Assembly: GCA_900771365.1 (NCBI GenBank)
Contig: CAAGNU010000272.1
Location: 1 to 11,845 of the forward strand
Length of the DNA stretch: 11,845 nt
Reading direction: 5' to 3'
Source of the DNA: Bacteroidales bacterium
Lineage (GTDB): Bacteria; Bacteroidota; Bacteroidia; Bacteroidales; P3
The notes beneath the pieces are model-generated. The model made no database searches, was not told the origin of the DNA, and worked only from the letters and a program-made list of their open reading frames with translations. A program made the translations under genes and the position numbers. Position 1 is the first letter of the stretch. The number at the start of each line of letters is the position of its first letter. Of this stretch, positions 1-6,281 are shown piece by piece.

Positions 1-86
1 CCCACAATAGTGTCTCTTGGATGCGAAACCTGTGCAGACATGACTCCTGCTATTAATACAAAACAAATAAAAAATGTCTTTTTCAT
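1..86 (-). CDS. Exported protein of unknown function, N-terminal fragment
   Basis: Only the first 28 codons are inside the window; the gene continues past the left edge. The peptide begins MKKTFFICFVLIAGVMSAQ, a textbook Sec signal peptide: two lysines, a hydrophobic core, then a small-residue site with the S-A-Q ending common in Bacteroidota. The mature part visible is VSHPRDTIVG. The start codon lies 20 bp behind the stop of the 579-aa gene on the same strand, with no terminator-like hairpin between them, so the two are probably co-transcribed. There is no Shine-Dalgarno sequence ahead of the ATG; the gap is AT-rich. Too little is visible to assign a family. Confidence 0.75.
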   Translation of the reverse strand, partial: MKKTFFICFVLIAGVMSAQVSHPRDTIV

Positions 87-106
87 AATGGCATAAATTA
101 TTATCG

Positions 107-1846
107 TTAATACTCTGTTATGCAATCAATAATAGGGTCTTGTACGGCTATGTTGGGCGTATAAGTACTGGTGATAAACGCCGCAGTAGCAGACCCGATT
201 TCTTTATAGATATATGGGGACAAAAACACAGATTTAAAGCAGGATCTTCGGGGATGGAATATCTCCTTCGTACTGCGAGTAAGGCATCCATCAATATTTA
301 TGCGAGAATGCCCCCAAGCAATCAGTGCGGGCGAAATCGTCTCATCGTTTTTCCCCGAAAAAACAAACGTATTGCGGTCAGCGCTTACAGCAGTGTCTAT
401 TGCACTAATATATGTTCCAGCCTTGCTATATTCTGTGATAGAGAGTGTTGAATCATATAATGGGAAGGCGTTGATTGTCGTATTCATCATTGCCCAATCA
501 TTCCGTTCATGTGTGTGCTGAAGAACTAACACATTATTTGCCTGCTTTGAATATGCTATGTCGCGTATTGATGTCCCATCGGTCTTGTATATGAGTGTGT
601 CAAGGCCTATCATGCCGTGATAATCAATGGGTATCAATGAACTGCTACTGATCACTGGGATGGCAAGGGGGTCTCCGTAACCGCCAGGGCCTTCTATCTG
701 TTCCTCCTCGTGGATGTGCGGTGTCACCACACCGGGTTCGCCCGACATGCCTCCATAGTCTATTGCGACAAATTCATCATCATCGTAGCTTACTGCATTT
801 TCTTGAACTCTTGTCATGTTGTTGATGGATAGGCCGCATACCGTTGTGCCAAAAATGCTTTGCGGGACACTCCCAACCTCAGTAGGCTGAAGATAGGCAA
901 AGGCAAATTGGTTGCCCTTCGTGTGAACGATGCGAGGCATGGATAGCGGCATGGATGCGCTGAACACATAATAATTGCGCAGCTGATTCCGGTCTTCAAA
1001 CATGGATGATTCAGCTATGCTTGGCTTTTTAAACAATGTCAGATATATCGGATCCATTGAAGACTTGAGGCTTGCAAGCACAACGTAGTCATCCGTGGCA
1101 ACAATGTCGCTGTACCAAAACACCCAGTCGGTTTCGGTGTTTCGGTGCACCCAGTAATGCCAAGAATCATCGGAGTCCTTATGTTCGATATCTGCGACGA
1201 AATAGCCATCATTCCATATATGACTGTATGAAAATGTTCCGATACAGGCTATATGGACACCGCCACGAACGCGATACACGTCCATTTTTTCAGGTATCAA
1301 ACCAACAGTGTTATGCATAGAAGAAGGCAGCTCTAAGCTATCAACAACATCATAATCATTAAACAGTTTCACCACAACATCATCTCGACCTGTAAACATG
1401 TGGGGGATGTCAAAGTATCCAATAAGTCCACTTTTGGCGAAACCAATTTGTGTGTATCCACAAAAATAGAGCGTGTCCCCCAATATTTCCATATCTGTCA
1501 CCCGAAGAAGATCACTCGCAGGAATCAAATCTGCCACTTTAATCTCTCCGTCTTCTTTATAATAGATGAATTTGGCATGGGAAGCTCGTAAATATGGTAT
1601 AGTTTGTTGGGTTGCTGGATCCCACATATTGTCTATTTCAGGATCTTCTGAATAGATAATTTGTGCAGTACCCTTCCAGTCTCGGGTTATGGTATTCAAC
1701 GATTTTATTGTTTGGTCGTGCAGTCGTCGACTCATGTCTAACCGATTTTGCCCATGCAAAAGCGGAAGGCACGCCCACAGCATTAAACAAAGCGGGATAA
1801 TCATCCGTCCCCTCGCTAAAAAAGCATTAAAACGTAATTTGTTCAT
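107..1846 (-). CDS. Exported protein of unknown function, 579 aa, possible beta-propeller
   Basis: I do not recognise the family. The N-terminus (about residues 1-33) is a signal peptide: basic start, hydrophobic stretch around residues 15-30, and a likely cleavage near LLHGQ. A second Met at residue 15 would also leave a signal peptide, so the exact start is uncertain. The mature part has no membrane segment. It carries many short beta-strand-like blocks at roughly even spacing (for example ILGDTLYFCGY, GVHIACIGTFSYS, DDYVVLASL, NQFAFAYLQ, NVLVLQHTH, NTFVFSGK), which would suit a beta-propeller; this is inference from pattern only. Several cysteines lie near the C-terminus. No T9SS sorting domain is evident. 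It is the first gene behind a good minus-strand promoter and is followed closely by another exported protein. Its DNA looks more AT-rich than the plus-strand genes, so it may have been acquired separately. Confidence 0.85.
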   Translation of the reverse strand: MNKLRFNAFLARGRMIIPLCLMLWACLPLLHGQNRLDMSRRLHDQTIKSLNTITRDWKGTAQIIYSEDPEIDNMWDPATQQTIPYLRASHAKFIYYKEDGEIKVADLIPASDLLRVTDMEILGDTLYFCGYTQIGFAKSGLIGYFDIPHMFTGRDDVVVKLFNDYDVVDSLELPSSMHNTVGLIPEKMDVYRVRGGVHIACIGTFSYSHIWNDGYFVADIEHKDSDDSWHYWVHRNTETDWVFWYSDIVATDDYVVLASLKSSMDPIYLTLFKKPSIAESSMFEDRNQLRNYYVFSASMPLSMPRIVHTKGNQFAFAYLQPTEVGSVPQSIFGTTVCGLSINNMTRVQENAVSYDDDEFVAIDYGGMSGEPGVVTPHIHEEEQIEGPGGYGDPLAIPVISSSSLIPIDYHGMIGLDTLIYKTDGTSIRDIAYSKQANNVLVLQHTHERNDWAMMNTTINAFPLYDSTLSITEYSKAGTYISAIDTAVSADRNTFVFSGKNDETISPALIAWGHSRINIDGCLTRSTKEIFHPRRSCFKSVFLSPYIYKEIGSATAAFITSTYTPNIAVQDPIIDCITEY

Positions 1847-1925
1847 GGTTTCTTGTATTTATGGTTAATATATTTATTTATCTTACAGCTTATTGTACAA
1901 AAAAATAACTCAATAAACCATGTTG

Positions 1926-1957
1926 CAAATATACGAACAATAATCGTTATTTCCAAA
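1926..1957 (-). promoter_or_regulatory. Bacteroidota-type promoter for the 579-aa gene
   Basis: Read on the minus strand, TTTG (1957 down to 1954) is followed after 20 bases by TATATTTG (1933 down to 1926). This matches the known Bacteroidota sigma-ABfr pattern of -33 TTTG and -7 TAnnTTTG, with close to the usual spacing. Transcription would begin near 1918-1920, leaving an AT-rich leader of about 70 nt before the ATG at 1846. Confidence 0.7.
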
Positions 1958-2168
1958 TATTTAACATTTTTTTTCGCGACAAGATGCGGAGATTTGTATG
2001 GCTGTGTGCCTGTCATCCAATCTGCCAATCTTTCAAGGTGGGGGCAACGAATTGTTTTTTATCAAAAATGCAGAGCATGAAGGATTTCCTCTGGACATTC
2101 CGCTCTTTCAGTCCTGTATGTTTTCAGCAGCATACTGCAAGCTGCATTTTTAGGACGACCGCTTGTAT

Positions 2169-2230
2169 GTGAATTGTGAAAAGCGAGATGTGAGATGAGA
2201 TTCTCGCTCAGTTCACTTTTCACAATTCAC
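2169..2230. repeat. 15-bp perfect inverted repeat with 32-bp spacer
   Basis: GTGAATTGTGAAAAG at 2169-2183 is the exact reverse complement of 2216-2230. The spacer contains a further CGAGA/TCTCG pair (2184-2188 and 2202-2206) and short GATG/GAGA reiterations. It lies between two promoters that fire away from it, so it is unlikely to be a terminator for either mapped gene. The arms resemble the AATTGAGA-type repeats in other gaps of this window. Confidence 0.6.
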
Positions 2231-2380
2231 TAAAGATGGCCGTCAAGGGTCTGTGTCGAGAGTTGTGACGAGCCGAGCAAGGCCCGCACAAATCCTTTGC
2301 TCTCATCTCTCAATTCTTACCCCCTCAGTCCTCACGCCATCAATTCCCAGATGGCACAGGATGCCGAAAACGCGCTCTTC

Positions 2381-2476
2381 CTTCGCCGTAGCTCCGAGGT
2401 AAGTCCGAGGTAGCTCCGAGGCTTCTTCGCCCTTTAGTCGGACCTACCTCGGAGCTACCTCGGAGCTACGGCGAAG
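2381..2476. repeat. 96-bp imperfect palindrome built of 11-bp direct repeats
   Basis: Bases 2381-2401 and 2456-2476 are a perfect 21-bp inverted repeat. The pairing continues inward (2402-2419 against 2438-2455) with a few mismatches, giving arms of about 39 bp and a loop of about 18 bp. Each arm is itself a short tandem array. In the right arm TACCTCGGAGC occurs twice back to back (2445-2455, 2456-2466). In the left arm GCTCCGAGGTA (2391-2401) is followed by AGTCCGAGGTA (2402-2412) and GCTCCGAGG (2413-2421). The element is GC-rich in an otherwise AT-leaning gap and lies upstream of both mapped promoters. Confidence 0.85.
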
Positions 2477-2606
2477 CTACAGTGGAGAAAGGACGTGGCG
2501 TTTCTTGGGGTTTGGGAGCCTATCGTTTGTCGCGTTTTTGGTGTGGATAAGTACTTTTTTTTGAGGCCGAATGAATTTATTTTTCCTATAATCGAAAAAA
2601 AAATCG

Positions 2607-2614
2607 TATCTTTG
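2607..2614 (+). promoter_or_regulatory. -7 promoter element for the glycogen-synthase-like gene
   Basis: TATCTTTG matches the Bacteroidota -7 consensus TAnnTTTG exactly and is followed by CA, as is common. No clear TTTG lies at the expected -33 place; only a T-run around 2580-2584 is present. Transcription would start near 2620, about 20 nt before the ATG at 2642. The downstream plus-strand genes may depend on this promoter, because I find no equally good element in front of them. Confidence 0.7.
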
Positions 2615-2641
2615 CAATTTCATTAATGTATACATTTTATT

Positions 2642-3466
2642 ATGGCGAAAGGTAGGATATTGTTTATCAACCAGGGTGTTGCACCATTCTCCGAAGAGAC
2701 AGAGGCAACCCTTATGGCTAGGCATTTGGCACAGTTTTCTCAGGAATTAGGCCGAGAAATCAGGCTTTTTATGCCTCGCTTCCCCGATATTAACGAGAAA
2801 AAACATCAGCTCCATGAGGTCATCCGTTTGTCGGGCATGAACCTGATCGTGAATAATTGCGACCATCAGCTCATCATCAAGGTCGGCTCGATACCCTCGG
2901 CACGCCTCCAGGTGTATTTTATTGACAATGAGGAGTATTTCGTCAAATTCGGCGACACGTTCAACTCGAAGGGCAACTTGATTCCGGAGAACGATGAGCG
3001 CATACTCTTCTTTGGCCGCGGGGCTCTTGAGGCGGTGCGCAAGCTTGCTTGGCAGCCGCATCTGATACATTTCTCCGGCTGGTTCAGCGGCATGGTGCCG
3101 TTCTACCTCCGCCGCATCAACAAGGAGAACGCTTTCTTCTCCGGCACCCGCACGGTGCTCTCCTTGAACGATGACGCTTTCAACGGCGCCTTCGCCCTTG
3201 AGATGGAGCGCAAGATGCGTGCTGACGGCGCTACGGCAAAGGATCTGAGGCTCTATCAGAACCTCGACTATATGACCCTCATGAAGGCTGCCATCACTTA
3301 CGCTAACGGTATCGTTATCGCCTCCCCCAATGTCAATCCCGAGCTTGTGGCTTTCGCCAAGGAGAATAAGCGCCATGTCCTCGACTTTAATCCCGACAGT
3401 ACCGAGTTTTTCACCAAAATCAATAAGTTGTACGACTCTTTGTGCGGCAGCGCTATTAATAACTAA
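2642..3466 (+). CDS. Glycogen/starch-synthase N-terminal-domain protein, probably non-catalytic
   Basis: The 274-aa protein resembles only the N-terminal Rossmann half of GT5 glycogen synthase (GlgA). Full enzymes have about 470-490 residues and need the C-terminal GT-B half to bind ADP-glucose, which is absent here. The opening RILFINQGVAPFSEETE aligns with the GlgA start, but the ADP-glucose-contacting K-T-G-G-L is replaced by S-E-E-T-E. H143-F-S-G-W147-F-S-G stands where active GlgA has a H-x-x-D-W motif, and the Asp is Gly. These losses argue against glycogen synthesis, although automatic annotation often uses that name. No signal peptide is seen, so it is probably cytoplasmic. Proteins of this kind are, from memory, common in Bacteroidales beside DUF4270 genes, as here. 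The start is supported by the -7 element about 28 bp upstream. The true role is unknown. Confidence 0.85.
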   Translation: MAKGRILFINQGVAPFSEETEATLMARHLAQFSQELGREIRLFMPRFPDINEKKHQLHEVIRLSGMNLIVNNCDHQLIIKVGSIPSARLQVYFIDNEEYFVKFGDTFNSKGNLIPENDERILFFGRGALEAVRKLAWQPHLIHFSGWFSGMVPFYLRRINKENAFFSGTRTVLSLNDDAFNGAFALEMERKMRADGATAKDLRLYQNLDYMTLMKAAITYANGIVIASPNVNPELVAFAKENKRHVLDFNPDSTEFFTKINKLYDSLCGSAINN

Positions 3467-3495
3467 TATCTGAGACGAGAAAACTCGGTGGGTTT

Positions 3496-3512
3496 TCGGG
3501 CATTTTGCCCGA
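3496..3512 (+). terminator. Short GC-rich hairpin after the glycogen-synthase-like gene
   Basis: TCGGGCA (3496-3502) pairs perfectly with TGCCCGA (3506-3512) across a 3-base loop, 30 bp past the stop codon. No T-run follows on the plus strand, so it is a weak candidate for intrinsic termination. It could instead protect the 3' end of the message or allow partial read-through into the lipoprotein gene. Confidence 0.35.
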
Positions 3513-3584
3513 GACTCCCCAGTCGCGGAATGGCAAAATGTACCAAATTAATAATTGAGAATTGAGAGTTGGGCGGCTGCCGTC

Positions 3585-3648
3585 CTTCAAATCTCCAAAT
3601 CTTCTAACCTTCAAATCTTCGAAACCTCGAATCTTTTAATCTTCAAAT
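3585..3648 (+). repeat. Octamer tandem array ending at the DUF4270 start codon
   Basis: Eight consecutive 8-bp units with consensus CTTCAAAT fill these 64 bases without a gap: CTTCAAAT, CTCCAAAT, CTTCTAAC, CTTCAAAT, CTTCGAAA, CCTCGAAT, CTTTTAAT, CTTCAAAT. The last unit touches the ATG at 3649. Just upstream (about 3554-3570) is a short heptamer stretch, AATTGAG twice and a decayed third copy. The array occupies the place where the leader and ribosome-entry region should be. Confidence 0.8.
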
Positions 3649-4914
3649 ATGATGCGCTCATTAAGAAAACTTTTGCTCTTTCTCCCCATGGGGCTGCTCT
3701 TGTTGCTGGCTCCCATGGCTTGCACGGAGGATGAATCGGAGCTGGGCCTTGACTTGCAGGACCCTTTCACGCTCTACAGCGGCACCCGCGACACGGTTTC
3801 CCTTACGGCGTGGACGCTCTTGGATGACTCCCTTTCCACGGCAGGCTACACTGCCGGCACTTTCGGTGAATGGACCGACCCCCTCTTCGGCAAGGTCCAG
3901 GCGGTGATCTATTCACAGATTTCTACCTCTAATGAGGGTGTCCGCATCTCCAACGATGTGGTGTTCGACTCGGTTGTGATGACCTTGGTTATCGATTCCG
4001 TCTTCCCCGTGCTGCCCGATTCCACTCCGCAGCAGTTCCATATCATCATCAAGCAGCTCAGCGAGGTGCTTAAGTCGGATAGCGCCTATCTCTCCACCCA
4101 TCAGATTCCCGAAAGCGATGTCTGCTTCTTCGATAGTACGGTCACCTATTATGCCGACAGCCTGCGCCTCCGTCTCAACTCCAATATCGAGAGCGTTCTG
4201 CGCCAGAGCTGCACGCAGGAGGAGTTCATCAATATCGCCAAGGGTATCAGCATCCGCCTCGCCCCGGGCTCCAGCAATCTGCTGACGGTGGATTTCTCTG
4301 CAATCAACACCCGCATCACGTTGTTCTACCATACCGCTACCGCGGAGGGATTGAGGTTCGACTTTGTCATCAACAGCGAGGCTGCGCACAGCATGTATTT
4401 CGCTCATGACTATTCCGGCACGCCGCTCGCCGCCTTCGGCACCAACCGCCGTGACTCTGTGGCTGGGACGCAGCAGCTCTATCTGGAACCGCTCGGAGGC
4501 ACCAAGCTCAAGCTCTCGATGCAGCCTTTCATCACACAGTTCCGCAAGGAGCATCCTCACGCTGTGATCCATTACGCCGAGCTCGTCCTTCCTGTGAAAG
4601 ACACTGCTAACACGCAGCTGCCTGTCCGCGTGCTGGCGCTCAAACGCTTGGCAAACGGCTCTTCGGTGTATGTGACAGATGCCAACGTGCTGACCAATCC
4701 GTACACGGTTTCGGGTTTTGACGGATACTATCATCGCGACAAGCATCAGTACTGCCTCCGCGTCACACGGCATCTGCAAGAGCTCCTCCGCACGGGCACA
4801 GACCTCGGCATGGAGCTCATCATCGACGCCCGCCGCTCTTCGGCTTTCCGCACAGTGATAAACGGCACGGCGACAGATAACCCCGTGAGGATTGATTTCG
4901 TTTACTCGGAATAA
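3649..4914 (+). CDS. DUF4270 family surface lipoprotein
   Basis: The 421-aa protein begins with a lipoprotein signal peptide: basic residues R3, R6, K7, a leucine-rich core, and Cys25 after A-P-M-A as the likely lipidated residue. The mature start C-T-E-D-E-S-E is acid-rich, as seen in Bacteroidota lipoproteins carried to the outer face of the outer membrane (inference). The next block, LGLDLQDPFTLYSGTRDTVSL, and the repeated D-S-V-V-M-T-L and AELVLPV strands are typical of DUF4270 as I know it: a mostly beta family of unknown function, usually about 400-550 aa. Two Met codons lie side by side (3649, 3652); either could start translation. The gene lies 182 bp after the glycogen-synthase-like gene, a pairing I recall from other Bacteroidales. 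The octamer array in front may affect expression. Confidence 0.85.
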   Translation: MMRSLRKLLLFLPMGLLLLLAPMACTEDESELGLDLQDPFTLYSGTRDTVSLTAWTLLDDSLSTAGYTAGTFGEWTDPLFGKVQAVIYSQISTSNEGVRISNDVVFDSVVMTLVIDSVFPVLPDSTPQQFHIIIKQLSEVLKSDSAYLSTHQIPESDVCFFDSTVTYYADSLRLRLNSNIESVLRQSCTQEEFINIAKGISIRLAPGSSNLLTVDFSAINTRITLFYHTATAEGLRFDFVINSEAAHSMYFAHDYSGTPLAAFGTNRRDSVAGTQQLYLEPLGGTKLKLSMQPFITQFRKEHPHAVIHYAELVLPVKDTANTQLPVRVLALKRLANGSSVYVTDANVLTNPYTVSGFDGYYHRDKHQYCLRVTRHLQELLRTGTDLGMELIIDARRSSAFRTVINGTATDNPVRIDFVYSE

Positions 4915-4934
4915 GATGATTGGAAGATTTGCTT

Positions 4935-4984
4935 GTGGACTGTGACCTGTGACCTGTGGACTGTGACCTGTGACCTGTGGACTG
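4935..4984 (+). repeat. Heptamer array with a 21-bp higher-order period
   Basis: The units are GTGGACT, GTGACCT, GTGACCT, repeated identically (4935-4955 and 4956-4976), followed by a third GTGGACT plus one base. The sequence is therefore a 7-bp array arranged in perfect 21-bp units, with no mismatch over 50 bp. It starts 20 bp after the DUF4270 stop codon. Confidence 0.85.
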
Positions 4985-5010
4985 ACAATACAAACCGACG
5001 GCAACCGCCA

Positions 5011-5038
5011 AACTCTTAACTCTTAACGCTTAACTCAA
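5011..5038 (+). repeat. Second heptamer array before the MORN gene
   Basis: Four abutting 7-bp units: AACTCTT, AACTCTT, AACGCTT, AACTCAA. It lies in the same gap as the 21-bp-period array, 53 bp before the MORN-protein start codon, and uses a different unit sequence. Confidence 0.7.
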
Positions 5039-5090
5039 AAACGGCCTTCGCCCTAATAATTTAACGCAAACATTTAAAAATACATAAATC

Positions 5091-6281
5091 ATGAAAAAGA
5101 CATCCTTTCTTGCAATAGCACTCCTTTTTGCCAGCGTGGCTGGCGCACAAATCCGTTATGAGGAATCGTATCGCATGAATCCCGACCAGATGTGCGTGGC
5201 CGGCACCTTGAACGACGACAGCGTCCGTATCGGCACCTGGACGTGGTGGTATCCTAACGGAAGGGTGCTCCGCCAGGGCAAGTATGACAACATGGGCAAG
5301 AAGACCGGCGTGTGGCGCACATTCTATAACGACGGCACCAAGCACGAGGAGTTCTATATGTCGGGCGACGGCACCAACACTACTTGGTATGCTGACGGCA
5401 GCAAGCAGAGCGAGGTGGCAGTCGAGAATGGCAAGAAGGTGGGTATGTTCACCTCCTGGTACGCTAACGGACAGAAGAAAGACGAGGTGCCTTATGTTGA
5501 CGGCATCCGTGAGGGCAAGACTCAGGAATGGCATGAGAACGGCAAGCTGAAGTTCGAGGGATTCTATGAGGACGACGAACTGGAAGGCAAGGCCACTTGG
5601 TGGTATCCCGATGGCAAGAAGGACCATGAGGGCACGCTCTCGGCTGGCGAGCAGACTGGCGAGTGGGTCTTCTACTGGCGCACAACGGGCAACGTGGGCA
5701 TCCGCGGACATTATGAGAACGGCAACGAGACCGGTACGTGGACCTATTACTATGAGACCGGCGAGAAATGGCGCGAAGGCCAGTATAGCAACGGCTATCG
5801 CCAAGGCCTGTGGACCACTTGGTACGAGAGTGGCCAGAAACTCCACGAAGGCCAGTATGTTAATGATAAGGAAGAAGGCACTTGGACGGCTTGGTATGAA
5901 GACGGCAAGGTCGACTACGAAGGCAGCTTCCATAATGGCAAGAAAGAGGGCCTCTGGCGCGGTGTGTTTGATGACGGTAGCGTCCGTTATGAGATGAACT
6001 ATCACGAAGATGTCCAGCATGGTAAGACTGTCCGCTATTACGCAAATGGTAAAGTGGAGCTGTCGGAGAACTATGTTGACGGAGTCCGTGATGGCAAGTA
6101 TGAACGCTTCAACGAGGCAGGAATGCCCGAAGAGGTGGGCAACTTTTCTGACGGCAAGAAAGAGGGTAAGTGGATTTGGTACGACAAGTACGGCCGCGAA
6201 GGTGTCGTGGCTCAGTTCAAGCACGGCCAAATGACCTCTATGCAGGACAATTCATCTAAGAAAGAGGAGAAGAAACGTTGA
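5091..6281 (+). CDS. Exported MORN-repeat protein
   Basis: The 396-aa protein has a signal peptide (MKKTSFLAIALLFASVAGAQ) and then consists almost wholly of about 14 tandem repeats of 22-26 residues from about residue 46 to 385. The consensus is G-x-W-x-x-W-Y-x-N/D-G-x-x-x-x-E-G-x-Y-x-N-G. This is the MORN_2 type, in the group often auto-named YwqK-family antitoxin; that name implies nothing here, since no toxin partner is visible. Such repeats form an elongated beta-hairpin ribbon and usually serve as binding or scaffold surfaces. The C-terminal tail is basic and charged (KKEEKKR), with no sorting domain or lipobox, so the periplasm or outer surface are both possible. The leader before the ATG is AT-rich without a Shine-Dalgarno sequence. 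The stop codon overlaps the maf start, so the two are probably one operon. The target is unknown. Confidence 0.9.
   Translation: MKKTSFLAIALLFASVAGAQIRYEESYRMNPDQMCVAGTLNDDSVRIGTWTWWYPNGRVLRQGKYDNMGKKTGVWRTFYNDGTKHEEFYMSGDGTNTTWYADGSKQSEVAVENGKKVGMFTSWYANGQKKDEVPYVDGIREGKTQEWHENGKLKFEGFYEDDELEGKATWWYPDGKKDHEGTLSAGEQTGEWVFYWRTTGNVGIRGHYENGNETGTWTYYYETGEKWREGQYSNGYRQGLWTTWYESGQKLHEGQYVNDKEEGTWTAWYEDGKVDYEGSFHNGKKEGLWRGVFDDGSVRYEMNYHEDVQHGKTVRYYANGKVELSENYVDGVRDGKYERFNEAGMPEEVGNFSDGKKEGKWIWYDKYGREGVVAQFKHGQMTSMQDNSSKKEEKKR
6264..6280 (+). promoter_or_regulatory. Purine-rich ribosome site and TTG start of maf
   Basis: GAGGAGA (6264-6270) lies 7 bases ahead of TTG at 6278-6280, a good Shine-Dalgarno spacing. 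The maf frame has a stop at 6257-6259 and only GAA, AGA, GGA, GAA, GAA and ACG before the TTG, so TTG is the only ordinary start that keeps the conserved S-P-R-R motif. TTG shares bases with the MORN stop (TTGA), suggesting translational coupling. The purines also encode the MORN tail KKEEKKR, so the match may be incidental. Confidence 0.6.

Larger units (their letters stand above)
1847..2641. other. Divergent intergenic region of about 800 bp
   Basis: This gap separates the minus-strand exported-protein pair from the plus-strand glycogen-synthase-like gene. It holds a minus-strand promoter near its left end, a plus-strand -7 element near its right end, a 15-bp inverted repeat and a 96-bp palindrome, all listed separately. 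The left 130 bp is very AT-rich. A 51-codon ATG reading frame runs from 1998 to 2153 on the plus strand (starting MAVCLSSNLPIFQ). I see no promoter, family resemblance or other support for it, so it is not called as a gene. Confidence 0.7.

Noticed and set aside
1998..2153. 51-codon plus-strand ATG frame in the left intergenic region (MAVCLSSNLPIFQ...)
   Set aside because: Composition is plausible and it might be a gene remnant, but there is no promoter, family match or neighbour context. A search of relatives for conservation of this frame would decide.
2747..3376. 209-codon minus-strand frame opposite the glycogen-synthase-like gene
   Set aside because: The plus strand carries recognisable GT5 motifs and a promoter; the antisense frame has neither.
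3913..5004. 363-codon open frame on the minus strand opposite the DUF4270 gene
   Set aside because: It includes the non-coding heptamer array (read as a GHSPQVT-type repeat) and opposes a well-supported lipoprotein gene. Its composition is that of a shadow frame.
3585..5038. CRISPR array
   Set aside because: The tandem units are 7, 8 or 21 bp and abut directly; there are no spacers and no cas genes.
5061..6230. 389-codon open frame on the minus strand opposite the MORN gene
   Set aside because: The plus strand encodes a clear signal peptide and 14 repeats of a known type. The long antisense frame arises from the repeated codon pattern and has no promoter or domain.
5091..6281. YwqK-type antitoxin of a toxin-antitoxin pair
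   Set aside because: The repeat type matches proteins given this automatic name, but the protein is exported and no toxin gene is adjacent.
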